This document shows, one piece after another, positions 1 to 13,006 of a DNA stretch of 64,000 nucleotides (positions within the stretch are counted from its first letter, which is position 1; each line of letters starts with the position of its first letter). The stretch comes from Sinonovacula constricta (taxonomy: Eukaryota > Mollusca > Bivalvia > Cardiida > Solecurtidae), in NCBI GenBank assembly GCA_007844125.1, contig CM017564.1, positions 12,920,108 to 12,984,107 on the forward strand, given 5' to 3'. The position numbers and the translations under genes were made by a program. Under the pieces are notes generated by a model. It made no database searches. It worked only from the letters and a program-made list of their open reading frames with translations, and was not told where the DNA came from.

Positions 1-1
1 G

Positions 2-223
2 TTCTCGTGTTCTAATAACTCCAGTCTTGTGCGGCATGGAAAAAGACATATCGCAGAGTCCTTCGCACTTGCTTTAAATGGTGAAATGCAGCTAGTGAAT
101 GGAGAGGATGAAATAAATGGACTGGACCTTAGTCAATTTGATTTGGCAATGGAAAGTAAAGAAGACAAGCAAGAATCAAATGACAGTGTAACATCTGATT
201 CTCCCAAATTAGAACAGAGTTGA
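2..223 (+). CDS. C-terminal part of an unrecognised protein (last exon, gene begins before the window)
   Basis: The frame is open from the first bases of the window to a TGA at 221-223, giving about 73 residues. The tail is hydrophilic and rich in Glu, Asp and Ser (ends ...SDSPKLEQS), with a short mixed stretch LVRHGKRHIAESFALALNG near its start. No catalytic motif or membrane segment is visible and I do not recognise the family. A possible splice acceptor (CCAG) lies at about 21-24, so the true exon may start near 25; otherwise the exon begins before the window. Three AATAAA signals follow (335, 525, 625), which fits a genuine 3' end. The GTG at 29 is not a credible start; the gene must begin upstream. 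Confidence 0.55.
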   Translation, partial: FSCSNNSSLVRHGKRHIAESFALALNGEMQLVNGEDEINGLDLSQFDLAMESKEDKQESNDSVTSDSPKLEQS

Positions 224-781
224 TGGTTACTCAATGGAAATAGCAGTGGTTATTTTACATAGTCCATCAACTAGCCTTTTTGAAAATGTTTAAGGCCTGT
301 GTCAGAGATGGTTTTATTAGTAGTGATGTATGACAATAAACAAATAATTTATATGTAAATGAAGTACAATAACCTGATAATGCATTAAATTATAATATGA
401 ATTGTTGGAATAATTTATCGAGACATTTGTTTTGATGACTATAACAATGATGTCCGTTAAACTGGTAAAATGACTTCAAAATATCAGTCAACATTGTGTA
501 ACATTGTCTTTCAGTCTATGTTGAAATAAAACATTTTGCACAGGCACTTTGAAGTAATTTTTTGGCGATTATTGTGTTGATTTTCTTAAGTGAGAATGTT
601 TTCCCTAACTTTTTTTAAAATCTTAATAAAAAACAATATTTGTGTTTGTAAAACATGCTGTATAACTCTGTGCAGCAAAGACAAATAGTTTATCATGTAC
701 TGAAGGTTCATTTATTTTGTTGTACACTTGGTGTTTTGATTAAAAATAGTTTGTTTTGGTCTGAAAACTTTAGATTACATG
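224..781 (+). other. Probable 3' UTR and intergenic DNA
   Basis: AT-rich non-coding sequence follows the stop codon. AATAAA hexamers at 335-340, 525-530 and 625-630 are candidate polyadenylation signals of the gene ending at 223. No other structure seen. Confidence 0.5.
525..530 (+). terminator. Candidate polyadenylation signal AATAAA
   Basis: AATAAA about 300 bases after the stop at 223, within a TTGAAATAAAACATTTTG context. The hexamers at 335 and 625 are alternatives. Confidence 0.4.
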
Positions 782-792
782 AATAATTTAGC

Positions 793-1113
793 CACACCAG
801 ACCTGATAGCACAATCGGTAGAGTGTCGGCTCCATGCATTGGAGTGCCTGGGTTCGATCCTGGGCCACGACATTCCAACGTCGTTAGAAATGGTAGTGGT
901 ACAGCTCCCATGCTATAATGCTCAGGCAAATATAAGGGTAGTTGCACGACTGGTTGGCCTGGTGTCAGGATAATGTTACTGGGTGTGGTATCATGCCAGG
1001 TGTTCACGGCATGCTACACACAGTTAAGGCAGCACTATATCTGCTTCAAGTGGACTTTGTCTCCAGATAACTGAAATACTGTTGGTGGGACGATAAACCC
1101 AATAAACATAAAC
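793..1113 (+). mobile_element. tRNA-derived SINE, family A, complete copy with target duplications
   Basis: The element has a tRNA-like head with box A and box B (GGTTCGATCC at 851), a body containing GGTGTCAGGATAATGTTACT and CAGGTGTTCACGGCATGC, and a tail ending near GATAAACCCAATAAACATAA. It is flanked by a perfect 11-bp direct repeat AATAATTTAGC at 782-792 and 1114-1124, the signature of LINE-mediated insertion. The same family recurs at 31213, 31590, 39025, 57965 and 60776, and its body is the source of the satellites at 22908 and 61100. V-type SINEs with tRNA heads are known in molluscs (for example RUDI); membership here is not established. Confidence 0.88.
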
Positions 1114-1124
1114 AATAATTTAGC

Positions 1125-1647
1125 AATGAGTATGGAATTTTTCTGCTCTTTTTCTGCAAGGCAAACAAAGATGGAAAGGTTAACATACAGGTAAATGCAA
1201 ACAATATATGACTCACTAATCAAAATAAAAAAAACAACAACACAGAACCAACATGAAAACAACTACAAGGTACAATAGTAAATGAAAAAATGAACTCATT
1301 AAAAATAGCTTAATATAAACAGATGCTTAATATAAACAGATGATAATTGCATTGATGATGTTGGTGGTGATGACTGGCGGTATGATGATAGTCATGTTAA
1401 TAATGATTAGTTACTGCATACTAACATCAGTGTACCGGTTAAACAATCAACAACTGTTTAATTAAATATAGCCATAAGGACGCTATTTCACACACATCTC
1501 TTAATCAAATTTCTGGCGTAACGTGTAACGGTCCAAGAGAGACAACTGTTTATCATTTAAATTAAGTAGGGCACTGGGTTACATCCCTTGCTTAATAGAT
1601 ATAGTTTAGAACACTACTTCGTTGGTGACTGAGTGCCAGAATTGAAC
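1125..1647. other. No feature seen
   Basis: AT-rich intergenic DNA with short A/C-rich runs; no coding frame, RNA or repeat could be supported. Confidence 0.5.
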
Positions 1648-2215
1648 GAATTAGAGGTGGTTACACTAAATACCGATCGGAAGTTGAACCTGTGACATGG
1701 ACTCTTTCTCTAACAGTCTGTTTCTGTGTTTTGTCATTTTTTTTCTTTTTTGAAGATAATCTTTTGGTGTGAGAAGCAAGCTGAAACCATGTAGAATTCA
1801 AATGATAGCACCTATGCACAATAATGGACCGATCCACTTTTACCGGAAGTAAATATTTCATTGAAATGAATTATGGACACTTCCTACCATCGGGACGTAT
1901 ACCAAGAGACTTCGTACCAAAACAATGGCGATTACATACCACATATACGATACTATATTGGGTTGAAGGCCTTAATAATAAATCTGTTCATATTCATTGT
2001 GGCATTTTCTATGTAAGTTTTAAATATTTATGTGTAATTGAGTAGTTCGTAGTGGTACGAAGTATACATAAACCCATTGAAATTTGGGAGTTACCGACTG
2101 GCAATTTGGTGGTATGCGCATTTTATGAAGCAGAAACTCCCTACAAGTTGCGAAAGTTGACTTATTTTTTGGGTTTTTCTGATAGACGATAAATAGCTCT
2201 ATTCACCTATCTATG
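1648..2215 (+). repeat. Dispersed repeat, copy 1
   Basis: Begins GAGGTGGTTACACTAAAT and includes AACCTGTGACAT, GAAGATAATCTTTTGGTGT, TACCGACTGGCAATTTGG and ends near GATAAATAGCTCTATTCACC. The same blocks in the same order recur at 3802-4145 with indels, so both are copies of one old interspersed element. No terminal duplication could be defined. Confidence 0.6.
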
Positions 2216-3801
2216 GTTATGTGGGTCTGTCATAACTGGGTCATTGTGCAGTTTCTTTCCATTTTAGAACAAACTTATTAAGTGGCGTCTGACCTCTAAG
2301 AGACATTTCCGAAAGAAATCATCTGTACCTTTGGCTTGAAAAGGACTGATGATTAGTAAGTTATTTTAACAATGGTGGTTCATCATTGAAGACATTGTAG
2401 AGACAAATTTACTGTTTAGTCTGAATTTAGTTGTCCTGGTGTGTAAATGTGGCTGTAAAATGAAAAATTACTCTGAAAAGTCTTCAACCATCACCCAATA
2501 TATATATATTTGGTGTTATTTAGTCTAAAGATATTGTATATAAATGGTCCTCTTTAATATTTTTACAGTTGTATATGATCCAGCAAGCATTATTCTTCCA
2601 GTTTACACCTTACTGTGATAGTTTTAGATAAAAATTAAGTTGAAATCTTGTTAAAGTGCTACACCAATAGTGTTTTTATCCTATTAAAAAAACAACAAAA
2701 AAACAATTTGTTTTGAACAGGTCATCATATTCCTGACAAAACAGGAGCACAAATATATGGCTGCAGTGCTTCAGATAATTTTTTGATCAATTAGTTTTCA
2801 CAAGATTTTTTTTTGACAGGCAGTGTTTTTTACATACCCAACCAGTTTCCTAGAAGCAGCTATTGCACTAATCATACAGGGTGATTTTTACCCTTACTTC
2901 TGATTTGACTGCTAAATTCATATGCAATCGATTAAACGGTGCACCTGTATCTTTTACCCTGTAAGTTTTGCCCCAACACGGGGTGTATATACATTTCTGC
3001 CTTGATATTTTTACTGTAAGCAATACGATGAGGAAATCGAGTGTAAATCGTTTTCCACTTCCCCTAATAGGTTTAGTACGATAAGATTTTAATTTTAATT
3101 GGTTTTACATCAAAACCAATTCGTAAAAACGGTAAAACAATGCTTATCTGGAGCCCTGTGCCTGTACATTGTCCTGCATTCACCTTGGATAGCTTAATAT
3201 CCCATCCTGTAAAACTTAACAGCAATGCTTTTCTAGCATGCAAATTGTCAGGTCGGTCTCTCATTCAGGCTCAGATGTGACCCAGACGTTGGCTGGCTGC
3301 GCCTTCTTAGAGATTTGCACCTACTCTATGTGACATCTAATGAAACTGCTTTTACTTTTTCATTAAATTATAGCATCATAACATGTTAGAATAACAGTTT
3401 GGTGCTTGCCGCAGTGTTTTTGTGGCTTAGCAGATTAGCACTTTAGGATGGAGTTTTTGCATGTTTGAGAACATCCATTTTAAATCCATACCTATAATAA
3501 AATTCAGCAAAATTATTTTAAATGTTAATTTACTTATCAAGTCTAATTATACATAAAATAGTCACATGCATGTTTAAATGGTGTTTTGAATGTAAGTTGT
3601 TCTATATTTTTAAATTAAGATTTTAACTGGGAAAGGGGCCACGAAAACGCGCTGTGGCTAAAAAGTACTGTTTTGCAAAATTAACCCCGATTTCAGTAAT
3701 TTTGATCAAAAAGACAAAAGATTTCATCTTTACTTTATTCTTATTATTCCTTGCAGAAAATATAGTTTTAAAGAAATGTTGAAGCAATTAGTGGTGCTTA
3801 A
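2216..3801. other. No feature seen
   Basis: AT-rich DNA between two copies of a dispersed repeat. No exon with convincing splice sites, RNA gene or tandem repeat was seen on either strand. Confidence 0.5.
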
Positions 3802-4145
3802 AGGGGTGGTTACACTAAATATAGACTAGATGTAGAACCTGTGACATATACTTTGTTTCTCTGATTACTGTCTGTTGCTATGTTTTGGCATAGCATTTCC
3901 AATTTTGAAGATAATCTAACATTTTGGTGTCAAACGGAAATTATAACCAGGTATAATGAAAATATAGTAAAAAGCTTAAACATCTAGGCACAAAAATGGT
4001 CTGATCCACATTTTTCATTGTTATTTGGAGGTTACCGACTGGCAATTTGGCAGCACGTGAATTCTATAAAGCAGAACGTCCTTACAAGTTGCAAAAGTTG
4101 ACTCAGTTTAGTGTCATTCTGATAGACAGTAAATAGCTTCTTTCA
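3802..4145 (+). repeat. Dispersed repeat, copy 2
   Basis: Diverged copy of the element at 1648-2215, sharing GGGGTGGTTACACTAAAT, AACCTGTGACATA, GAAGATAATCTAACATTTTGG and TACCGACTGGCAATTTGG. It leads directly into the tandem duplication starting at 4145. Confidence 0.6.
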
Positions 4146-4488
4146 CCTAGGTATTCTCGATTTACTATAGAATATAGAACACATTTAGTGGCTTCTAGCC
4201 TTAAGCCTCCGGTTCGGATTTCTATAATAATGAGGTCAGCGGTGAACGTACATCCTGGTAATATCTTCACCATTGCATCTTGCCCTACGAACTGTACTTT
4301 GTGAAAGACTCGAGACTTTCACCAATGTATCCTCGATTTACTAAAGAATATAGAACACATTTAGTGGCTTCTAACCTTAAGCCTCCGGTTAGGATTTCTA
4401 AAATAATGAGTTTAGCGGTGAACGTACATCCCGGTAACATCTTCACCATTGCATCTTGTTCTATGAACTGCACTTAGTGAAAGACTCG
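4145..4488 (+). repeat. Tandem duplication of a segment of about 179 bp
   Basis: Two adjacent copies share CTCGATTTACT, ATATAGAACACATTTAGTGG, TTAAGCCTCCGGTT and GCGGTGAACGTACATCC, then a segment ending GTGAAAGACTCG. They differ at a modest number of positions. No coding potential is supported. Confidence 0.75.
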
Positions 4489-5669
4489 AAAATGAAACAA
4501 AGCTAGGTCGCGGAACACTCTCTTGCGTATCGGCCTCCATTCCATTCACATCTGGAATCGACCCAGAAATGAGTCCCTACTGACGTGGTTTCATGCTATG
4601 CATTATTAATCTCAAAGGAGAGTTGACATATAATAATAAAAATTACATTTTCCTCCCACCTTTGACAATTCAGGGACCAACAAATTCTTATTATTTTCTT
4701 ATTGACCACTGGGCATGTAGAATTTTTATCTAGTTGCCCGGAAAATTTCGTGAAATTGTCAATCGTAAATAACACAATTTGGTTTGCAATAACATATATT
4801 TAACAGTGAATCACTTTATTACAAACAAAATTCATATCACTGATTCATTATAAATAACATCAATGCATTTTATTTCAAAATTAAACATTATAAATCAATG
4901 CTAGTTTATTCTAAAATGTGCACAGTTCATAAATAACACATAAAATAATAAAGATCTGAAGTAAGCTCAGGTAACTCTCTAAGCTTACACTATACAGGTC
5001 GCACTATTTTTAAAGACACATATCTATGAGTATATACTATATAAATCATTCAAACTCACTATTGCACTTGGGGTTATTTTTATGTAATATTACCATATTA
5101 ATTAGTTTTCAGTTAAATAATAATTTGTTATAATTGGTTTGTTAAAAACATCGTGCCTAAACAGGACAATGAATGATATGAATAATAACCCAACTGATAC
5201 AATATACATTTTGTGCACAGGGAAACTAGTAAAATAGCAATAAAGAGGCACGATTCAGGACCGTGATTGATGAACACATCAAAATTCATTCTGGAAGCGT
5301 GACTTGTGCACTGTAGAAATGACACGATCGTCAAAATTATATGCGAGCTCAGTTCGCATGAGCAATTAGTTTAGACAATATATGGTAGGAGTGCAGAATG
5401 GGAGAAGTAGAGAAGGAATAGAGATGAACTAGGCAGAGGAGTGTGGATTTGGACGCATTACGGAGAGGTATTCACGCTTCACTGTTGTTAGATTGTAAAA
5501 TGTAACTTTTATTTGATAAAATTGTAATCATGAGATGACATTGCGTTCTACTATGGAGCCCCGTTACGTCACGTTAAAAATCCACTGTCACACAGTAATC
5601 ACTGGATTGCCACCTCTTGGACCAGCCATTTCATGGTAAGTCCGGCAAGTAGAGCAGTACATATATCCA

Positions 5670-5671
<2 letters not shown>
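4489..5671. other. No feature seen
   Basis: AT-rich intergenic DNA ahead of the (TA)n tract; nothing supportable found. Confidence 0.5.

Positions 5672-5755
<84 letters not shown>
5672..5755. repeat. (TA)n microsatellite
   Basis: About 42 uninterrupted TA dinucleotides. Any open frame through it (Ile-Tyr alternation) is an artefact of the repeat. Confidence 0.95.
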
Positions 5756-5759
<4 letters not shown>

Positions 5760-7540
5760 CAATAACTACTATCAAATGTTCATCAATATCGTATTTACTT
5801 AAAAAAAGAAACTTTCTGATTATATTTTATTTCAATTGCCTATTTTATATAAATGGTTTGGTTTTTGAACCGCTCTGCCTTTTAAAAAGTCTGAGACATA
5901 CGTCAACTGTCTACGGAGTATTAGCTGTCATGATGATATTTAGGCGTGTCTAGGAACGTGAAACTTAAACCGCAAATCGTTAACTCCGATTAACAACATT
6001 GATTTATTTAGAACAACCACATGTAGTTAGCTTATCCAGAGTCGTTTGATAAAACTGAATATAAACATCTCGATCCATAAGGCAAACATTTGGACTACTT
6101 TCATTTTACCATAGGCATTGCTTTCTCTATCAAAGCTTTGTTAATAACGATAACATTAATCAGGCCTGGAAATATACGGTCGCCCGACGACCCGGACAAG
6201 TCAAAATGCAGCTTCGGGCTACTGATCATTGATCATTAAATTATCCCCGGATAAGTCATCAATCGGCAGTCGGACAAGTGACAAATAAACAGCGGTTTCT
6301 AAATAGCGATGAAGACAATCAATTTCACGCCAGGTACATAAATTTATCAATAACACGTAAAGGCGGTACATAATAACATGAACCTTTTTATATGTACGTG
6401 TTGTTGATAAATTTATGCTTGCACCTACATAAATGCTTCTAGACCAAAAATAAAAGAAACTACTTGTTATAGCATTTTGTTAATTGCAGATATGACAAAC
6501 GTGTTGTTGTGTTCGTTAATTGTCATTTTTTGTCCAGGTTTCTAGTCTGGGACTAATCATTGAATAGAATTTTTTTTCAGCCCTGTTAATATAATTACAA
6601 TATTAGACGGTAAAGACAAAAATATGAAGACAAGTCAAGGATATAAATAGATTTACTACTGAACATTACATGCTAAGGGTCTGTTAGTTACATCATGATT
6701 ATGAGGGACAACAATTTATTAAACTGAACTTGTTTCCTTTAAAGTACAATAAGTCCATAACAGAGTCACTATTTTTCTTAACATAAGCAGCATCGCCGCA
6801 AACAACAAATTCATTATAATCGAACGTGTTTTTTTTTTCTAAGATGTATTGTAGATATTTCTATAAACGTATTTAGATGTTTCTATGCATTTTTGCTTGT
6901 GGGTTAGAAACGTATAACAGAAGTAATTATTTTTACTTGACCTGCTGGTCCATGCAAGATTTCTCTCCTAAATGAAACAAAACACGTTTTATCTAACGAT
7001 GCGTTGGTGACACTGGCTGTGACTTTAGGTCCAAATGCGGTTATGACGTTAAGCTAAAAAACGCGGTTAAACTAGACACACCCTTTTTTTACTTGAAAAC
7101 CTCACATGTGCGTGTACGCTGATTGTGTTTTCCTTGTTTCGCCATTGTAGAAATACGAACTTTGCAGGTTAGACAACGGGGATAATCTTTTTATAGTCAT
7201 CGCATATGATTTATCGTTTGGCCACTATTTACTGAAAAAGGATAGCACCAGTTTGAAGTTACGTATGATAATTTTAAGAATGTTACACGTTTATTGTTTA
7301 TTAACACTGTGTGAATTATACAATACAACCAAAGTAAGTCCAAACATTCAAACTCGACTTTTTCGCTAACCTAGCCTCTTTCCATTAGAAATTGTTTGTA
7401 CATCTTACAAAATAAAACAAAACCCGATGAACGAAACAATCAGAGGTGAAACGAATCACATTAAGCCGATGGAATCTAAATAATCCGAAATGCATAAAAG
7501 ACGTGATATCCGAGTTGAGAATGGACGCGAGTGCAAGCAA
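5756..7540. other. No gene seen; contains one short hairpin
   Basis: AT-rich intergenic DNA. The only structure noticed is the inverted repeat at 6337-6417. Confidence 0.5.
6337..6417. repeat. Short inverted repeat (hairpin)
   Basis: Arms of 23 bases at 6337-6359 (CATAAATTTATCAATAACAC...) and 6395-6417 pair with one mismatch around a 35-base loop. It may be the remnant of a small foldback element; no flanking duplication was identified. Confidence 0.65.
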
Positions 7541-7544
7541 AAAA

Positions 7545-9948
7545 AAATCATACAATACAAAGGATGTCTAGAAAGCCTCAGAAACATGAATAATAATGAA
7601 AGCCCAGGCTTATCTGGTTTTACAGTTGAGTTATTTAAGTTCTTCTGGCTTGATATTAAACATTTTCTTGTCAAATCATTAAATTATGGGTTACCAAAAG
7701 GACAGCTGTCAATTACACAAAGACAGGGCTTAATAACATGCATTCCAAAAGGAGATAAAGACAAGACTTTACTTAAAAACTGGAGACCAATATCACTCCT
7801 GTATGTATCATATAAAATAGCCTCTTCAGCATTAGCAAATAGATTAAAAAGGGTTCTACATTCACTGATAAATGAAGATCAAACAGGATTTTTTGCAAAT
7901 AGATATATCGGAGAGAATACCAGATTAATTTATGATATAATGCATTTCACATAATAAAAACATATCCCTGGATTATTACTCCAGATTGACTTTGAAAAAG
8001 CGTTTGACTCTATTTCGTGGTCTTTTATCAATAACACTCTAGACCTTTTTAATTTTGGCCCTACCTTTAAAGATTGGATTAATATATTTTACAAAAATAT
8101 AGAATCTTGCTGTCTTATAAATGGACACTGTTCTGAATGGTTCTATTTGCAAAGAGGTTGTCGCCAAGGCGACCCAATATCACCATATATATCTAATCTT
8201 TGTGCAGAGGTGTTGGCTTCGCTTATACGTAAGAACGAAAATATCAAAGGTATTACTTTTGGAAACACTGAATACAAAATATCACAATATGCTGATGATA
8301 CTACACTTATCCTTGATGGCACAGAAAACTCTCTTCTATCAGCTATAAATATGTTAAAATTCTATGCCGATATCTCTGGTATGTATATTAATACTGAAAA
8401 AAACCCAAAGCTGTATGGATAGGGTGTAACAAAAATAATGTAAATAAACTTTTACCAAATCAAAACCTATGCTGGGATAACAATTTAACGCTACTTGGAA
8501 TTGCATTTTCTACTGATCTTCAAAAACTAACTGATTTAAATTATGCTAAAAAAATTATTGAGATCAAACTCTTGCTTAAACAACGGTCAAAAAGAAATCT
8601 TACACCATTAGGAAAAATTACAGTAATTAAAACTATTGCACTCTGTAAGATAAACCACCTCATTATATCCTTACCAAATCCAACCAAAGAAACTATAAAA
8701 TGACCTTCATAATACTTTCTTCAATTTTATATAGGATGGCAAACCAGATAAAATAAAAACGAGATGTAATATATAAGGATTTTTCAGAAGGGAATTAAGA
8801 ATGGTTAATGTGGAATGTTTTATCAATGATCTCAAAACATCATGGATAAGAAAATCAATTCTAAATGATAGGAAATATTTACAGATAATAAATAGCCAAA
8901 TACCAGATATAAATAATATGCTTGTGGTAGGGGCAGAATATATACAAAAACATTCAAAGCTTATTTAAATCCCTTTTTGGAGAGATGTTTATTCAGCATA
9001 TAGTTTCTTCTTGGGAAAACTTGTACCAAAAAATCAGAAAGAAGCCAAATATGTTTACTTATTTGGCAATAATAATATAAAAGTTGGAAAAAGACCTATA
9101 TATAAACATAATTTCATTAATAAGAATATATACACAATTAATGATTTATTAAAGAATGACGGTACTTTCTTAACATTTACAGAAGTTATTTGTAAATTTG
9201 GAAGCATCACCGATTTCCTAGAATATGGAAATATAATTTCTGCAACTAAAGCATATTTAACAAGAATCACAATTCAAGAAATCGGTAGAATACTAGAGGA
9301 ACCTTTGTTACCATTTTTACTGTCTATACTACTCAAAACCAACAAAGGTTGTAGACACATATATGATAAAATGATTCATAATAACATCAAACCAACTTCT
9401 GTTGTTAAATGGTCTTCTGAAATGAATGGCAATGTAGATAATATTTTAAAGCTATTCCAACTACCTTATAAATGCCAGAAGAATACAACGTTACAATGGT
9501 TTCAAAGTAGAATAAATTACATAATCTTAGGAACAAACAATCTACTACACAAAATAAAATAAAAGAGAATAACCTGTGTTATTTGTGCCATCAACAAAAG
9601 GAAACAATCATGCACTTATTCTGTGACTGTAAGATTGTAAAATGTTTTTGGAATGAAATGCAAACCCTTATAATTACATATTGTTCATCCATATCTCTGA
9701 AACTAACCAACGAAGACATACTTTTTGGAAACAGTTATTTTACAGATATCTTAAATACAACAATAATGCTTGCTAAATACCACATATTTAAATCGAAGGA
9801 GAATGTCAGATCTCACATTGAAGTGTTCAAGAAACAATTGTTAACACAATACAGACTAGACCAATATAATGCAAGAGAAAATCTAAAACAAGAAATCAAT
9901 GAATACTACTGGAGCCCACTTATAAATTTAATAAACCATATACAGTAA
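7545..9948 (+). pseudogene. Dead LINE (non-LTR retrotransposon ORF2 remnant): reverse transcriptase plus C-terminal zinc knuckle
   Basis: Three frames together carry a non-LTR reverse transcriptase. Seen in order: the finger motif NWRPISLL (about 7780), QTGF...RYIGENTRLIYDI (7880-7945), the first Asp motif DFEKAFDSISW (7986), GCRQGDPISPY (8159) and the catalytic YADDT (8288). After a thumb-like region there is the C-terminal domain (from 8800), and a CxxC...HxxxxC knuckle, CYLCHQQKETIMHLFCDC, near 9574-9627. These motifs resemble the L1/Tx1-like group; the clade is inference. The reading frame is broken by two consecutive TAA codons at 7952-7957, a frameshift in an A/C run near 8402, a TGA at 8701 followed by a return to the first frame, and another shift near 9560. 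The apurinic endonuclease domain is absent, so the copy is 5'-truncated, as is typical of LINEs. Confidence 0.9.
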
Positions 9949-10734
9949 ATTCTTAGAACATTAAGACGGATTATTCACTAACATATCGTCTTGTACAATT
10001 ACTTACGCACAATGGCTATATAGAGGTCGGTAATTGTATATTGTACACCAAATAAACACACTGTAACATGCATGAGCCAAGCATCAATATGTTGTACAAC
10101 TTTTCTTCTGTTAATCAGCTAGATGATGTATACAATTACATATTGGTTATACATTTGTGCTCAAAACCAATCTCATTGCATTTCACTTTTTTAAAATGTT
10201 TCTCTATTTATTGATTACCCAACATTGATCTTGATCCTATCTAATTGTCTAATTTATTTTTGATAACAAACTTAACAAACATAAATAACAGTGTAATTGC
10301 AGCAGATTTAAATATACAGATAGACTCCATGCACACCAGTAGAATTTAAATGTGTATCAATTATATTAAAACAACAGAAAAAAGAATCTGATAATTCTAA
10401 ATCAATAGCATTGGAATTAACATGAATTAACATTCAAACAAGATCTTAATTCGTACTTTGGTAAAGTAAAAACCAGTTTATATGATAAACTATTTAATAC
10501 TTAGGACACACAAAAAAAAAATACTTTTGTAATTAAGCGCATTGTGACTGAAACTTTAACCACACTATCATTTCTTTTTTAATGCTATTGTAGTTGTATT
10601 TTTAATACATACTTTTTCTCAGAACAGTTTTTAAAGAAAGAATATTATGTACATTTTTCATCTAGTAAATACACAATTTAAACCCTATTATTCCATTAAC
10701 TATCAACAGTGTGACGGCTGTGCATGTAAATGTT
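9949..10734. other. Possible LINE 3' tail, otherwise nothing seen
   Basis: AT-rich DNA behind the LINE coding remnant. Part may be its 3' UTR, but no poly-A end or target duplication could be fixed. Confidence 0.35.
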
Positions 10735-11743
10735 GACGGCTTTTGTTGGTTAGCTGAAAAAGATAAAAACAGATATTGTAAAGCCTAATATTTGATGTTT
10801 ATTATATTTTTTGCAAGGGAGACAATCCCGAATTAGGATATTAAAAAGTCTGTCCAATTTCACTAAAAATGTAGCTATATATCTGTATCCCCAGTGAAGT
10901 GTGAATTTGACGTAACATTTATGGAGCAGTAATGCAATATCCAAGAGAACATTGTAAGAAGATACATAGTTGTCGTTTTTCAAACCCATCACCTTCTGCA
11001 AAATAACAGATTTGTTTAAAGTCCGTTAACACATTATACATTAATACAGAACAGTAAATTTGATATACAGAACTTGTAACCTCCCGGCTACAGCAACACC
11101 GCTTAAGACTGTTTTTAAAGAAAATTATACTTCCACCCTATTCCTGTCTACTTATGTAATTTAAAATAAAGTTCGACGTGACTTGCTTATCTCACATTTG
11201 ACCGTACAAATGTTGACACATGCTAATCCCACGTGAACATAACTGCAACTATCATTGGAAAAATATACATAATGTCATCGGAAGGCACTACCTTACTAAG
11301 CATTTATACACATAATCCATGTAATTGTATGTTTATAATCGTCTGCTACAAACGTAAGCCACGTTTTCCCATGAGAACAAAACAATATAATATACATAAA
11401 ATAAGCATCAGAACTAAACGGCGATGACTGCGTCATTACATTCTGCCGTGTAGACAGAAAACTTATTTTTGGGTGTTGTCGCTTGTTTTGAGTTATAAGA
11501 AGGCCGGACTTCGGTAGCACACAGGATTGACCTAGCATGACTCTGAGTACCCGCGGCCAGTTATTCGTACCTGGGAAGAAGTCGTTAATGAAGAAGGATA
11601 TGTATGTCAATTGTGCCTCGGCATACTTAAAATGTTAACATTAATGATAGTATATTTTTAAACTGGAAGTTCGTCAAACTGTGTAATTCAAATAAAAATT
11701 TAGTCATATTTATAAATGAACAATGCCGCTACGTTTGCAGCAT

Positions 11744-11840
11744 CTTCGGCCCTTTCAGTAGATGTTAGGAAAGGAACCTCGAAGGTAATGGTATTGAAAC
11801 ACCGAGATTCTTGGTACGTGCTTCGGCCTTCGTACATCGT
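11744..11840 (+). repeat. Copy of a dispersed hairpin repeat (CTTCGGCCCTTTC...)
   Basis: Shares TCTTCGGCCCTTTC, GGAAAGGAACCTCGAAGG and GTACGTGCTTCGG with 15107-15200 (its tandem-block partner) and 30093-30180. In the best copy the arms CCTTTCCG and CGGAAAGG flank an 8-base loop. Confidence 0.6.
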
Positions 11841-12931
11841 TAAGTATCTTCACCACATTTTGGTTGGCACTTAGAAATAATGCTATTAAATAAATTGAAA
11901 TGGCTAACTTTACACAGTGCTTTGAATATCCATATCAGATTTTCCAGTTAAATGCATGCATTTAGCTCAAATCAGATCTGCACTCGTGTACTGTCTTATA
12001 GACTGCGTTTTAAACTTATGTAATACAACATTGAGGTACTTTTCATATACTTGCAGTATTTCACTTTGTTTGTGATTGGTTTATATAGATTCCGGCGAAT
12101 AAATAAAATCGCTCAATATAAATCGTTCTGACTGTTTCACTCCACTCTCTCTGTTCCTCTCTCATGCACTCATAGATTGTTTTATTTCATTATGTTGCCG
12201 CATGAGTGCCATTTAGCATCTGTTATGTCTACAAAATGTATCTAGGTCTGGGCGATCTTGCCGAGGTTACTTTCGCCTATATTACCTTCAAGGCATATTT
12301 CTTGAAAGCAAATAGCCGAGGTGATCCGATTGACGCCGCATATGAATATCACGGTGCAGGAGAATATAACACAGTAACTGGAGGAATGGGTCGAAACCGG
12401 GGCGAACTGTTATTAGAACAAGTGTTCCACTAACTACACATAATCTACTTTGACTTGCCCGCTTTCTAATTTCCAATGTGCTGTAAATTTGATTCGCTAC
12501 TAAATTATTATGACAATTGTTTGCACACATGTAATCGCTTACAGAGAAAAAGTTACTAAGCCCAAAACGCGCGTGAAACTGTTTTTACTAATGATTCCAT
12601 CGAGATTTAACATTGGAACATTATAGCAAGAATTGCCAGCAGTTAACTTCAATTTTAATGACTATGATAAAATATGTATGAGTTTGTTTAGCATTAGTTA
12701 CCTACTTTGTATATAACTAATTTAAATGATTACGGAAAAGAAACTAATCATTTATGTAAAAGTAATTATATATTTACCAACACATATTTAATAACAGTCA
12801 GTTAAAAATATTCAAACGGATAAAATGTTGATGATTCGATTTGACTTGATGCAAATAGTACATACTTTGTGTTAATTTAATAGTTTCTATCGCCACATCT
12901 TTTATTTAAACATATTATTGGTTTAACTTAC

Positions 12932-13006
12932 TTTCGTGTCGGGCAGCGATTGAAACAACCACTGCCGGGACTGCTTTGATGCTAATCAGCTGAGTCTGAT
13001 CCCGAA
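12932..13006 (-). pseudogene. Shrunken transmembrane exon, copy 1 of the receptor block
   Basis: It is homologous to 16242-16367 and has the same acceptor (CTATTGACAG), donor (GTAAGT) and 1-1 phase, but is 75 instead of 126 bases, an in-frame loss of 51 bases (17 codons). The remaining hydrophobic run (AVPAVVVSIAA) is too short to cross a membrane, is preceded by a Lys and lacks the RRKR stop-transfer. The matching tail exon of this block (about 10700-10754, minus strand) diverges after NQQKPS. The block is probably a decaying copy, although the exon itself remains splice-competent on paper. Confidence 0.5.

Noticed and set aside
5633..5953. Open frame with Ile-Tyr repeats
   Set aside because: Runs through the (TA)n microsatellite.
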